Below, piece after piece: positions 9,305 to 17,624 of a stretch of 64,000 nt of DNA. Made by a program: the position numbers and the translations under genes. Position 1 is the stretch's first letter; the number at the start of each line of letters is the position of its first letter. The notes below the pieces were generated by a model. It was not told the origin of the DNA. It did not search any database and was given only the letters and a program-made list of their open reading frames with translations. This stretch comes from Streptomyces ortus (GTDB lineage: Bacteria; Actinomycetota; Actinomycetes; Streptomycetales; Streptomycetaceae), in NCBI RefSeq assembly GCF_026341275.1, contig NZ_JAIFZO010000002.1, forward strand, positions 198,361 through 262,360, read 5' to 3'.

Positions 9305-10407
9305 GGTACCTGGACGAGTACCGCGACCCCGCGCTCGCCCGCCGGCTCCTCGCCGAGCTGCGGGCCACCGCGACCGCGCCCTGGCGCATCATGGAGGTGT
9401 GCGGCGGACAGACCCACACCCTGGTCCGGCAGGGCATCGACGAGCTGCTGCCCGCGGGGATCCGGATGATCCACGGGCCCGGCTGCCCGGTGTGCGTCAC
9501 CCCGCTGGAGACCCTCGACCGGGCCATGAGCATCGCGGGCCGGCCCGGGGTGGTCTTCACCAGCTTCGGCGACATGCTCAGGGTGCCGGGCTCGTCCACC
9601 GATCTGCTGGCGCTGCGGGCGCGCGGCGCCGACGTCCGCGTCGTGTACACCCCGATGGACGCGGTCCGTATCGCGCGGGAGTCGCCCGACCGTGAAGTGG
9701 TGTTCCTGGCCGTCGGATTCGAGACCACGGCCCCGGCCAACGCCATGGCGGTCCTGCACGCCGCCCGCCTGGGCCTGACCAACTTCTCGGTCCTGGTCAG
9801 CCACGTCCTCGTACCGCCCGCCATGACCGCCCTCCTCGACGATCCCGACTGCGAGGTGCAGGCCTTCCTGGCGGCGGGGCACGTCTGCGCGGTCATGGGC
9901 TGGGAGGAGTACGAGCCGATCGCCGCCCGCCACCGGGTGCCGATCGTCGTCACCGGCTTCGAACCCCTCGACCTGTTGGAGGGCATCCTCATGGCGGTGC
10001 GGCAGCTGGAGACGGGGCGCCACGAGGTGGAGAACCAGTACGCGCGGGCCGTTCGGCGCTCCGGCAACACCGAGGCCCGCAAGGCGATCTACGAGGTCTT
10101 CCGGGTCGGCGACCGGCCCTGGCGCGGCATCGGGCCCCTGCCGGACAGCGGACTCGAACTGACCGACGCGTACGCGCGGTTCGACGCCGCCCGCCGCTTC
10201 GACGTCGGCGATCTGCGGCCGACCGAGGACCCCGCATGCATAGCGGGCGCCGTCCTCACCGGCGCCAGGCTGCCCACCGACTGCACGGCCTACGGCACTC
10301 GGTGCACCCCTCGCCATCCGCTCGGCGCGCCCATGGTGTCCACCGAGGGCACCTGCGCCGCCTTCCACGCCGCCGGACGCACCGCAGACCTCCAGGACAC
10401 GCCATGA
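9301..10407 (+). CDS. hypD: Hydrogenase maturation protein HypD
   Basis: This 368-residue HypD is the scaffold on which Fe receives its CO and CN ligands, together with HypC. The conserved motifs [11 protein letters not shown] (near residue 32) and HGPGCPVC (near 58) provide the catalytic cysteines. The central [10 protein letters not shown] and C-terminal cysteines ([18 protein letters not shown]) match the 4Fe-4S-binding end of the family. The GTG start at 9301 gives the normal N-terminus [13 protein letters not shown]. Its stop overlaps hypE by ATGA. Confidence 0.96.
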   Translation: MRYLDEYRDPALARRLLAELRATATAPWRIMEVCGGQTHTLVRQGIDELLPAGIRMIHGPGCPVCVTPLETLDRAMSIAGRPGVVFTSFGDMLRVPGSSTDLLALRARGADVRVVYTPMDAVRIARESPDREVVFLAVGFETTAPANAMAVLHAARLGLTNFSVLVSHVLVPPAMTALLDDPDCEVQAFLAAGHVCAVMGWEEYEPIAARHRVPIVVTGFEPLDLLEGILMAVRQLETGRHEVENQYARAVRRSGNTEARKAIYEVFRVGDRPWRGIGPLPDSGLELTDAYARFDAARRFDVGDLRPTEDPACIAGAVLTGARLPTDCTAYGTRCTPRHPLGAPMVSTEGTCAAFHAAGRTADLQDTP

Positions 10408-11438
10408 ACATCGAGTGCCCCGCCCCGCGCCACGAGGACGAGCGCGTGCTGCTCGGTCACGGCGCCGGAGGACGTCTCACCGCCGAACTCCTCGACACCC
10501 TCGTCCTGCCCGCGCTGGAGGGCCAGCCGGGCCCGCTGGAGGACGCCGCCCTCCTCCCCGGCCACCCGGACCTGGTGATGAGTACCGACAGCTTCGTGGT
10601 CAGCCCGCTGTTCTTCCCCGGCGGCGACATCGGTTCCCTCGCCGTCCACGGCACGGTCAACGATCTCGCGATGCGCGGGGCCCAGCCCCTCGCCCTGTCC
10701 GTGGCGCTCATCGTCGAGGAGGGCCTTCCCCTGTCCGAACTGCACTCCGTGCTGCGGTCGTTGGGTAAGGCCGCCCGCGCCGCCGGGGTGCCCGTCGTGA
10801 CCGGCGACACCAAGGTCGTGGGCCGGGGCGCCGCCGACAAGATCTTCATCAACACCACCGGGGTGGGGCGCCTGGACAAGGCACTGCGGCCGTCCGCCGC
10901 CCTCGCCCGGCCGGGTGACACGATCCTGCTCTCGGGACCCGTCGCCCTGCACGGCACCGCCGTACTGTCCACCCGCGAAGGCCTCGGTTTCGACAGCGAG
11001 ATCGCCTCCGACAGCCGGCCCCTGCACCGGATCGTGCGCGCCCTGGCGCCGCTGGGCCCGGACGTCCACACCCTGCGCGACCCGACCCGCGGCGGGCTCG
11101 CGGCGGCTCTCAACGAGATCGCGCGGGACGCCTCCGTCGCCCTGGAGATCGAGGAGGGCGCGGTCCCGGTGCCCGTGCCCGTCGCGTCGGCCTGCGACCT
11201 GCTCGGCCTGGACCCGTTGACCGTCGCCAACGAGGGCTGTCTGGTGGCGTTCGTCTCCCCCGCGGCGGCCCTCGACGCCCTGGCCGCCATGCGCTCCGTC
11301 CCCGAGGGCGCGGACGCCGTGCGGATCGGCGAGGTCCTGCCGGCCGGCCCTGCCGGACGAGTGCTCCTGCGTACCCTCGTCGGCGCCCGGCGCGTGCTGG
11401 ACATGCCCCTCGGGGAGCAACTCCCCCGCATCTGCTGA
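10404..11438 (+). CDS. hypE: Hydrogenase maturation protein HypE
   Basis: This 344-residue HypE dehydrates the C-terminal S-carboxamide delivered by HypF to a thiocyanate, the CN donor for HypC-HypD. The protein ends in the diagnostic PRIC, so the acceptor cysteine is intact. The N-terminal [15 protein letters not shown], the ATP-binding [18 protein letters not shown] and VTGDTKVV match the PurM-like fold. It is the last gene of the hydrogenase block; a strong hairpin lies 60 nt beyond its stop. hypA and hypB, needed for Ni insertion, are not found up to the right-hand genes. Confidence 0.97.
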   Translation: MNIECPAPRHEDERVLLGHGAGGRLTAELLDTLVLPALEGQPGPLEDAALLPGHPDLVMSTDSFVVSPLFFPGGDIGSLAVHGTVNDLAMRGAQPLALSVALIVEEGLPLSELHSVLRSLGKAARAAGVPVVTGDTKVVGRGAADKIFINTTGVGRLDKALRPSAALARPGDTILLSGPVALHGTAVLSTREGLGFDSEIASDSRPLHRIVRALAPLGPDVHTLRDPTRGGLAAALNEIARDASVALEIEEGAVPVPVPVASACDLLGLDPLTVANEGCLVAFVSPAAALDALAAMRSVPEGADAVRIGEVLPAGPAGRVLLRTLVGARRVLDMPLGEQLPRIC

Positions 11439-11497
11439 GCGGCGTCCGCCGCACGGTGTGCGCGGCGTCGACGTGGATGCCGTGCTTGGGACGACGG

Positions 11498-11532
11498 CCT
11501 GCGCGGCCGGAAGGGGGGACCGGCCGCGCAGG
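11498..11532. terminator. Bidirectional hairpin between hypE and hsp20
   Basis: A perfect 13-bp stem (CCTGCGCGGCCGG paired with CCGGCCGCGCAGG) closes a 9-nt loop. It sits between two convergent genes, 60 nt after hypE and 30 nt after the hsp20 stop. It lacks a clear U-tract, which is usual for Streptomyces terminators. Confidence 0.8.
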
Positions 11533-11561
11533 GGATGTACGACGCCGGACGCGCGGTGCGG

Positions 11562-11984
11562 TCAGGCCTGTCGCACGGGGATGGTCCGCGTACCCGTCTT
11601 CGTCTCCGGGACCGGGACCGTGACCGTCAGCACTCCGTCCTTGTACGTGGCGGTGGCGTCGTCGCCCCGGGCCCCGGCCGGAAGCCGGACCGCACGGGCG
11701 AACGTGCCGTACCGGAACTCCGTGTGGTGCTTGTCGGTCGTCTCGTCGCCGCGCTCGGCGCGCAGCGTCAGGACGTTCTCCGTCACGCTGATCTCGACGT
11801 CCTTGGCGGGGTCGATGCCGGGGAGCTCGGCACACAGGACGTACGTGCCGTCGGTCAGACGCTCCTCGATGCGAATGCCGTGCAGTCCCTGTGCCGCGTG
11901 CACACCGGGGAAACCGGTCTCGATCCAGCCGAACAGCTCGGGCAGCGGCGGCCAGCCCGGCAACCGCTCCATCATGCCGCTCAT
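11562..11984 (-). CDS. Hsp20/alpha-crystallin small heat-shock protein
   Basis: This 140-residue ATP-independent holdase has a central alpha-crystallin domain (about residues 40-130: YVLCAELPGIDPAKDVEISV, LTLRAERGDET, FRYGTFARAVRLP). The C-terminal YKDGVLTVTVPVPE carries the family G-V-L motif. The start is set at MSGMMERLPGW, preceded by AGGAAGG at normal spacing. It is convergent with hypE and lies downstream of the two-component genes. Such proteins often belong to heat or low-oxygen regulons, and its place between a hydrogenase and a sensor system fits stress or dormancy physiology, but no heat-shock operator (HAIR/ROSE) was recognised. Confidence 0.92.
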   Translation of the reverse strand: MSGMMERLPGWPPLPELFGWIETGFPGVHAAQGLHGIRIEERLTDGTYVLCAELPGIDPAKDVEISVTENVLTLRAERGDETTDKHHTEFRYGTFARAVRLPAGARGDDATATYKDGVLTVTVPVPETKTGTRTIPVRQA

Positions 11985-12038
11985 GTCATCCTTCCTTTCC
12001 CTCACTCGTACGCTCTGTCGTCCTCCTCCGCTTCCAGC

Positions 12039-12054
12039 GTCCTGCGGGCAGGAC
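12039..12054. promoter_or_regulatory. Inverted repeat upstream of hsp20
   Basis: GTCCTGC-GG-GCAGGAC is a perfect 7-bp inverted repeat, 55 nt upstream of the hsp20 start. It is a plausible operator for that gene, but it also lies in the 3' region of the histidine-kinase gene. Confidence 0.35.
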
Positions 12055-12064
12055 CCACGCGCGC

Positions 12065-12099
12065 GGGCCGACCGGCCCCGCAGAAGGTCCCGTCGGCCC
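12065..12099 (-). terminator. Possible terminator after the histidine-kinase gene
   Basis: GGGCCGAC and GTCGGCCC form an 8-bp perfect stem around a 19-nt loop, 20 nt beyond the kinase stop codon in the direction of transcription. The long loop makes it a moderate call. Confidence 0.4.
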
Positions 12100-12118
12100 C
12101 TGCCCGGACGCCGGCGGG

Positions 12119-13549
12119 TCAGGCGGGGAGCGTGAGGCGGAAAGCGGTGCGGCCGGGACGGCTGGTGACGGTGGCGGTCCCGCCGTGCGCGGTGACGACC
12201 GCGCGGACGATGGCCAGGCCCAGACCGGTGCTTCCCGTGCTGCGGGAGCGGGCCCGGTCGGCACGGACGAAACGGCCGAAGACCTCGGCCTGCAACTCGT
12301 CCGGGATGCCCGGGCCGTTGTCGCTCACCTCGACGTGGACGCCGGCCGGGCCGGTGGAGAGCGTGACGGTCACCTCGGTGCCGGGGGGCGTGTGGGTACG
12401 GGCGTTGGCGAGGACGTTGCCGATGGCCTGCTGGAGCCGGTGGACGTCCCCGGTGATCCTGACGGGCTCCTCGGGAAGGTCCAGGACCCAGTGGTGTCCG
12501 GGGCCCGCGGCGCGCGCGTCGTCCGTCGCGTCCAGGATCAGCAGGGTCAGGTCGACCGGTTCGTGGGCGAGCGGACGTCCCGCGTCCAGGCGGGCCAGCA
12601 GGAGCAGGTCGTCGACGAGGCGGGTCATACGCCGGGACTCGCTGCCGATGCGTTCCAGCGCGTGGCGTACCTCGGCGGGGACCGGACCGTCGTGGCGCAG
12701 GGCGAGTTCGGCGTGGCCGCGGACGTTGGCGACGGGGGTGCGCAGTTCGTGGCTGGCGTCCGCGGCGAAGTGCCGCACGCGTTCCTCTCCGGCCTGGCGT
12801 CGCAGGAGGGCGTCCTCGACGTGGCCGAGCATGTGGTTGAGGGCGCCGGCGACCTGCCCGACCTCGGTCCGCGGATCGGCGTCGGGGAGGGGCCGCGGCA
12901 TCACGATCTCCCCGCCCGCGAGAGGCAGTCGGGCCACCTCCGCCGCGCGGGCGGTGACCCGGTGCAGGGGCCGCAGGGAGATCCGCACCCACAGGGCCGC
13001 GGCGAACCCGGTGCCCACGAGCGCGGCGCCGAACAGCGCCGCCTCGACGGCTTCGAGGCGGTGCACGGTCTCCTCCACCGGATGCAGGGGCAGACCGGTG
13101 ACGAGGACGTCCCCGTCGTCGCCCCGGACGGCCGTGACGCGGTATCCGTGCCGGAAGGCGGAGAGGTGGACGCTGTGCCCCGCACCGTCCGCAACGGGAA
13201 CGTCGGCCAGCGTGCGGCGGTCCTCGGCGGTGAGCCGCAGCGGGCGGTCGGTGGCGTCGTCGATGACGGCGGCCCGGGTGACGTCGCCGTTCAGGAGGCG
13301 TGCGCCGAACGTGTTCTCGGACTGGCCGCGGGTGTCGGGCCCGTTGTCGGCGTCGGGCTCCGCCTCGTGTTCCAGGCTGGCCGCGAACCGGCCGCCGGAG
13401 GCGATGAGCTGCTCGTCCAGTCGTCCCATCAGGAAGCCGCGCAGGGCGAGGGCGGTGGTGACGCCGACGGCGAGGCAGGCGGCGGCGAGCAGGACCACGA
13501 GTCCGGCGGTGAGCTGGCCGCGCAGGGTGCGCGGACGCAGGCGGTTCAC
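12119..13549 (-). CDS. Two-component sensor histidine kinase
   Basis: This 476-residue membrane kinase has TM1 at about residues 13-37, an extracytoplasmic sensor region of about 130 residues, and TM2 at about 166-190. A HAMP linker follows, then the H-box FAADASHELRTP (phospho-His near 267), the N-box GNVLANARTHTPPG and the G-boxes SDNGPGIP and STGLGLAIVRAVV. The GTG start overlaps the response-regulator stop (GTGA), so the two are made together. The sensor domain has no recognised ligand motif. Because the pair is divergent from the ferric-reductase/FMN-binding operon, that operon is the most likely target. Confidence 0.95.
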   Translation of the reverse strand: MNRLRPRTLRGQLTAGLVVLLAAACLAVGVTTALALRGFLMGRLDEQLIASGGRFAASLEHEAEPDADNGPDTRGQSENTFGARLLNGDVTRAAVIDDATDRPLRLTAEDRRTLADVPVADGAGHSVHLSAFRHGYRVTAVRGDDGDVLVTGLPLHPVEETVHRLEAVEAALFGAALVGTGFAAALWVRISLRPLHRVTARAAEVARLPLAGGEIVMPRPLPDADPRTEVGQVAGALNHMLGHVEDALLRRQAGEERVRHFAADASHELRTPVANVRGHAELALRHDGPVPAEVRHALERIGSESRRMTRLVDDLLLLARLDAGRPLAHEPVDLTLLILDATDDARAAGPGHHWVLDLPEEPVRITGDVHRLQQAIGNVLANARTHTPPGTEVTVTLSTGPAGVHVEVSDNGPGIPDELQAEVFGRFVRADRARSRSTGSTGLGLAIVRAVVTAHGGTATVTSRPGRTAFRLTLPA

Positions 13550-14280
13550 CGCGGTCCCGGCTTGAGGACGTAGCCGACGCCGCGCACGGTGTGGATCATC
13601 GGGGTACGGCCCGCGTCGATCTTCTTGCGCAGATAGCTGATGTAGAGCTCGACGACATGGGCGCGTCCGCCGAAGTCGTAGGCCCACACGCGGTCGAGGA
13701 TCTGCTCCTTGGACAGGACCCGGCGCGGGTTGCGCATCAGGAAGCGCAGGAGTTCGAACTCGGTCCGGGACAGGTCGACCGGAGTTCCGCCCCGCCGCAC
13801 CTCCCTGGCCTCCTCGTTCATGGTGAGGTCTCCGACGGTGAGTCCGTCCGTGTCCGCCCCGGCCGTCATGCCGGCCCTGCGGAGCAGTCCGCGCAGCCTG
13901 GCCAGTACCTCCTCCAGGCTGTAGGGCTTGGTGACGTAGTCGTCGCCGCCGGCGGTGATGCCGGCGATACGGTCCTCGACGGCGTCGCGGGCGGTCAGGA
14001 ACAGCACGCACAGGGTGGGCTCCGCGCGTCTGAGGGCGCGCAGGACCCGCAGTCCGTCCATGTCGGGCAGCATCCAGTCCAGGACCACCGCGTCGGGGTG
14101 GAAGTCGCGGGCCGCCGCGAGCGCGCTCGCGCCGTCGGCGGCGGTGCGGACCTGCCAGCCCTCGCCGGTCATGACACCGGCCAGCACCTCGGTGACGTCG
14201 GGTTCGTCGTCCACGACGAGGACCCGTACGGGGTCTCCGTCCAGGCGTCTGGCGGGAGAGGTGGCGCGCTGCTCGTTCAT
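13546..14280 (-). CDS. OmpR/PhoB-family response regulator
   Basis: This 244-residue regulator has a receiver domain with the acidic pair VVDDEPD, phospho-acceptor Asp68 in AVVLDWMLPD, the switch residue in LFLTARD and the lysine in YVTKPYS. The C-terminal winged helix includes RTEFELLRFLMRNPRRVLSK and ends RGVGYVLKPG, typical for OmpR-type proteins that bind direct repeats as dimers. It is first in the operon, and the kinase follows by a 4-nt overlap. Direct-repeat sites are present in the divergent intergenic region. Confidence 0.95.
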   Translation of the reverse strand: MNEQRATSPARRLDGDPVRVLVVDDEPDVTEVLAGVMTGEGWQVRTAADGASALAAARDFHPDAVVLDWMLPDMDGLRVLRALRRAEPTLCVLFLTARDAVEDRIAGITAGGDDYVTKPYSLEEVLARLRGLLRRAGMTAGADTDGLTVGDLTMNEEAREVRRGGTPVDLSRTEFELLRFLMRNPRRVLSKEQILDRVWAYDFGGRAHVVELYISYLRKKIDAGRTPMIHTVRGVGYVLKPGPR

Positions 14281-14328
14281 GGTTCTTCCAGCATCCCCCG
14301 CCGCGGGTCCCGGCGGGGTGAGCGGAGT

Positions 14329-14394
14329 CTCTGAGTTCCCTCTGAATCGAAGCTGGGGACGGCCGACGGTGCTTGTTCAGAAGGTTCACAGAGG
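14329..14394. promoter_or_regulatory. Candidate response-regulator binding region in the divergent promoter
   Basis: The motif TTCAGA(A/G)GG occurs once on each strand. On the minus strand it is part of two direct repeats 11 bp apart (CTCTGAGTTC at 14329, CTCTGAATC at 14340 on the plus strand). On the plus strand TTCAGAAGG at 14376 is followed at once by TTCACAGAGG. Direct repeats at about one helical turn are what OmpR-type regulators bind, and the region separates the regulator gene from the operon at 14488. Confidence 0.5.
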
Positions 14395-14421
14395 TTGCGC
14401 TGTGAGGCTGGGCGCCGACAG

Positions 14422-14478
14422 CGGAGCGAGTCCTGCTCGCCGGAGCGATTCCTGTTCGCCGTGACGACTTCTGTTCGG
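14422..14478 (+). repeat. Three tandem imperfect 19-bp repeats before the ferric-reductase-like gene
   Basis: Copies begin at 14422 (CGGAGCGAGTCCTGCTCGC), 14441 (CGGAGCGATTCCTGTTCGC) and 14460 (CGTGACGACTTCTGTTCGG). The third runs into the ribosome-binding site of the gene at 14488. They lie in the probable 5' untranslated leader, so they may affect transcription or translation; the function is unknown. Confidence 0.75.
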
Positions 14479-14487
14479 AGGAACCCC

Positions 14488-15864
14488 ATGCCCACCACGT
14501 ATGCCCGCACGAGTGCGAGTACCGGGCCGGCGAGTGGCGGAGTACGGCACCGGCGCCCGCGCCGCGGTGTCGTGCCCTTACTGGCTCAGCTGGTGATCTG
14601 GGCCGGCGCCGCCGCGGTGCTGGCCCTGTGGTGGCACGACACGACGTCGGTGGCCGGCCCGGCGGAGTGGCTGACCGGCGCGGGCCGGATCACCGGCCTC
14701 CTGGCCGGCTACGCCTGCGCGGTCCTCCTCGCGCTGATGGCCCGGGTCCCGCTCCTCGACCACACGGTCGGCAGCGACCGCCTCGCCCGCTGGCACGCGC
14801 TCGGTGGCCGCTGCACCGTGTCCCTGGCCCTCGCGCACACCCTGCTGATCATCTGGGGGTACTCGCTGACCGCCCGTACGGACGTGGTGAGCCAGACCTC
14901 CACGCTCGTCCTGCACTACCCCGACCTCCTCAAGGGCACGGCCGGTTTCCTGCTGTTCCTCGCGACAGGGGTCCTCTCGGCCCGCGCGGCCCGCCGCCGG
15001 ATGAGCTACGAGACCTGGCACTACCTGCACTTCGCCACCTATCTCGCGGTGTTCCTGACCTTCGGCCACCAGCTCGCCACCGGGGCCGACTTCGTCGGCA
15101 ACCGGGTGGCGCGCGCGGCCTGGTACGCGCTGTTCCTCGGCGTCGCCGCGCTGGTCGTCCGGTACCGGTTCCTGGCGCCCCTGCGACGTGGACTGCGCCA
15201 CCGTGTGCGGGTCGCCGCGGTCCACCCCGAGGCACCGGGTGTGGTCTCCGTGCACCTCACCGGGAAGCACCTGGACGAACTGGGAGGCGAGCCGGGGCAG
15301 TTCCTGCGCTGGCGGTTCCTGGCCCGCGGGCTGTGGTGGACCGCGAACCCCTACTCCCTCTCGGCCCCCGCGACGCCCGGCCACCTGCGCATCACGGTCA
15401 AGGCCGCGGGCAGCCACAGCGCGGCGCTGGCGCGGCTGGCACCCGGCACACGGGTATGGGCCGAAGGGCCCTACGGAGCCTTCACCGCGGACCGTCGCAA
15501 GGGCGCGAAGGTCCTGCTCCTGGCCGGAGGTGTCGGCATCACCCCGCTGCGCGCCCTCTTCGAGACGCTGCCGGGCCAGGTCACGCTCGTCTACCGGGCG
15601 CGTACCGCCCACGACCTCGCCCTGCGCGCCGAACTCGACGCGATAGCCGCTCGCCGGCGGGCGACCGTGCACTACGTCGTCGACGAGCCGGCCGGGTACT
15701 CCTCCCCCCTGACCGCGCGGGGCCTGAGCACTCTGGTCCCGGATCTGGCCGGGCACGACGTCTACCTCTGCGGCCCGCCCGGCATGACACGGGCGGCGGT
15801 GCGGGCCCTGCGCGACGCCGGAGTGCCGGGCCGGCGCATCCACCACGAGTCCTTCGCGTTCTGA
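14488..15864 (+). CDS. Ferric-reductase-like transmembrane flavoprotein (NADPH oxidase/FRE type)
   Basis: This 458-residue integral membrane oxidoreductase has six or so helices in residues 30-235. Paired histidines for two haems are placed like those of the ferric reductase-like domain (RWHALGG, ALAHTLL, WHYLHFATY, FGHQLA). An FAD-binding barrel follows (WWTANPYSLSAP) and then an NAD(P)-binding domain (LLLAGGVGITPLRAL; YLCGPPGM). It should move electrons from cytoplasmic NAD(P)H across the membrane. The start is fixed by CGGAGGAACCCC. It is followed 11 nt later by an exported FMN-binding protein, the probable electron acceptor. It is divergent from the two-component genes. Confidence 0.93.
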   Translation: MPTTYARTSASTGPASGGVRHRRPRRGVVPLLAQLVIWAGAAAVLALWWHDTTSVAGPAEWLTGAGRITGLLAGYACAVLLALMARVPLLDHTVGSDRLARWHALGGRCTVSLALAHTLLIIWGYSLTARTDVVSQTSTLVLHYPDLLKGTAGFLLFLATGVLSARAARRRMSYETWHYLHFATYLAVFLTFGHQLATGADFVGNRVARAAWYALFLGVAALVVRYRFLAPLRRGLRHRVRVAAVHPEAPGVVSVHLTGKHLDELGGEPGQFLRWRFLARGLWWTANPYSLSAPATPGHLRITVKAAGSHSAALARLAPGTRVWAEGPYGAFTADRRKGAKVLLLAGGVGITPLRALFETLPGQVTLVYRARTAHDLALRAELDAIAARRRATVHYVVDEPAGYSSPLTARGLSTLVPDLAGHDVYLCGPPGMTRAAVRALRDAGVPGRRIHHESFAF

Positions 15865-15875
15865 GGAGAACCGTC

Positions 15876-16304
15876 ATGCGCCGAGCCGTCCTCGCCACCA
15901 GCGGGATCAGCGCCCTCGTCATCGCCTTGCTCTCGCTCAAACCGCACCAGCTGCCCGTCCCCGGCGGCGCGCCTCCCCCCGCCGTCGCCAACCCGCCCGC
16001 CGGCGCCTCACCGGGGACGACGGCCGGGACGGGCACGTACACCGGGGACCCGGTCGCCACGCAGTACGGAACCGTGCAGGTGGCCGTCACGCTCTCCGGC
16101 GGGAAGATCACGACGGTCAAGGTGCTCAGGTCCCCGGACGCCAACGGGCACGACCGGCAGATCTCCTCGTACGCGCTGCCCCGGCTCAACCAGGAGGCCG
16201 TCGCGGCCCAGAGCGCGCACATCGACGCCGTGTCGGGAGCCAGTTACACCAGTCAGGGCTACGTCCAGTCTCTCCAGAGCGCCCTGGACCGGGCCCATGC
16301 CTGA
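15876..16304 (+). CDS. Exported FMN-binding domain protein
   Basis: This 142-residue protein has an N-terminal membrane anchor or signal (LATSGISALVIALLSL), a Pro/Ala/Gly linker, and one FMN-binding domain (residues ~55-142). The motif DAVSGASYTSQGY matches the site where ApbE-type transferases attach FMN through a phosphoester. The usual SGAT threonine is Ser here, though Tyr-Thr-Ser follows. In related systems such proteins take electrons from a ferric-reductase-like partner outside the membrane. No apbE gene is in this window, so flavinylation would need one elsewhere. Confidence 0.9.
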   Translation: MRRAVLATSGISALVIALLSLKPHQLPVPGGAPPPAVANPPAGASPGTTAGTGTYTGDPVATQYGTVQVAVTLSGGKITTVKVLRSPDANGHDRQISSYALPRLNQEAVAAQSAHIDAVSGASYTSQGYVQSLQSALDRAHA

Positions 16305-16349
16305 CATCCGGTCACCGGCTGCCACTCCCGTACCGGCGCGGTGTGCGGC

Positions 16350-16976
16350 TCAGGCGTCCCCGTACGCCTCGCCGCCCAGTTCGAACCCCGCCGTACCCGC
16401 CGTGCTGTCGGCCAGCCAGCTCCGGAAGGCCTCGACCTCCGCGTCCGGCAGGCCGATCTCGATGGTGACGGCCTCCCCGTAGCGGACGTCACGGACCGCA
16501 CGGCCGGTGGAGCGCAGATCGTTCTGCACCTTGCCCGCCCGCTGGTGGTCGACGGTCACAGTCGCGAGGCGGAAGCGTCTGCGGGTGAGGGTGCCGACGG
16601 TGTCCAGCGCCTCGCCCACCGCACCGCCGTAGGCCCGGATGAGTCCGCCCGCGCCGAGTTTGACGCCTCCGTAGTAGCGGGTGACGACGGCGACGACGTA
16701 CCGCATGTCGCGGCGCAGCAGCATCTGGAGCATCGGGACGCCCGCGGTGCCGCCCGGTTCACCGTCGTCGCTCGCCCGCTGGACGGCGGCGTCCGCGCCG
16801 ATGACGTACGCGAAGCAGTGGTGCGACGCGTCCGCGTGCTCCTTGCGGACGGCCGCGACGAAGTCCTGGGCGTCCCGCTCGGTGGCCGCCGGTGCCAGCG
16901 CGCAGAGGAAGCGGGAGCGGTTGATCTCGGTCTCGTGCACCCCTGCGCGGGCCACGGTGCGGTACTCGTCCTGCAT
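16350..16976 (-). CDS. IMPACT family protein (YigZ/UPF0029)
   Basis: This 208-residue protein is of the YigZ/IMPACT family. The conserved segments HHCFAYVIG, RASDDGEPGGTAGVPML and VVTRYYGGVKLGAGGLIRAY are all present in the N-terminal domain, followed by the EF-G-domain-V-like C-terminal part. Family members are linked to translation control, but the bacterial role is unclear. It is convergent with the FMN-binding gene (45 nt apart). Confidence 0.93.
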   Translation of the reverse strand: MQDEYRTVARAGVHETEINRSRFLCALAPAATERDAQDFVAAVRKEHADASHHCFAYVIGADAAVQRASDDGEPGGTAGVPMLQMLLRRDMRYVVAVVTRYYGGVKLGAGGLIRAYGGAVGEALDTVGTLTRRRFRLATVTVDHQRAGKVQNDLRSTGRAVRDVRYGEAVTIEIGLPDAEVEAFRSWLADSTAGTAGFELGGEAYGDA

Positions 16977-17048
16977 CCGGCCAGCGTATGCGGGCCGCGC
17001 ACACGCGTGCGACCGGCGGTCGGTGGTCCGGTGGGGGGCGCCGCCCGT

Positions 17049-17624
17049 CTATCGGCCCCGGCCGTGATGCCCCTTGTCGCCGCGTGCCTTCTTGCCGCGC
17101 GCCACGATCATGTCCGTGAGCAGGGCCGCGCCGGGGCCCAGGGACGCCCAGCGGGGACCGTGCCAGGCGAGGATCGCGATCGCCGACGTCGGGAACTTCG
17201 TACGGACGTCGTCCAGCGCGGTGTCTAGGCCGTCGCCCGCGAGGGTGAGGACCAGTTCCTCCAGGCCGGGGTTGTGTCCGACCAGCAGCAGGGTCTCGGC
17301 CTCCGCCGGGGCCTCGCGCACCGCGTCGAGCAGTTCGGGCACATCGGCCGCGTACAGCCTGGCGTCGTGACGTACCGGAGGGGGTGTGCCCCACTCGGCG
17401 GCGGCCAGTTCCCAGGTCTGCCGGGCGCGTACGGCCGTGGAGCAGAGCGCGAGGTCCGGCAGGCAGTCGGCGTCGGCGAGGGCGCGGCCGGCGGCCGGGG
17501 CGTCCCGGCGCCCGCGCGCGGCGAGCGGGCGCTCGTGGTCGGGGACGCCGTCCGGCCAGGCGGACTTGGCATGCCGCAGCACGACCAGCCGGCGCAGCGG
17601 TCCCGCTCCGGCGCGCGCGATCAC
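17049..17624 (-). CDS. SixA-type histidine phosphatase
   Basis: This 191-residue histidine phosphatase has the catalytic motif VVLRHAKSAWPDG near residue 14 and the second histidine in LLLVGHNPGLEELV. Other family segments are ERPLAARGRRDAP and ALCSTAVRARQTWE. SixA proteins dephosphorylate phosphohistidine, but the substrate here is unknown. The ATG overlaps the stop of the upstream gene (17621-18358) by 4 nt, so the two are co-translated. A Gly/Arg/Lys/His-rich tail ends the protein. Confidence 0.9.
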   Translation of the reverse strand: MIARAGAGPLRRLVVLRHAKSAWPDGVPDHERPLAARGRRDAPAAGRALADADCLPDLALCSTAVRARQTWELAAAEWGTPPPVRHDARLYAADVPELLDAVREAPAEAETLLLVGHNPGLEELVLTLAGDGLDTALDDVRTKFPTSAIAILAWHGPRWASLGPGAALLTDMIVARGKKARGDKGHHGRGR

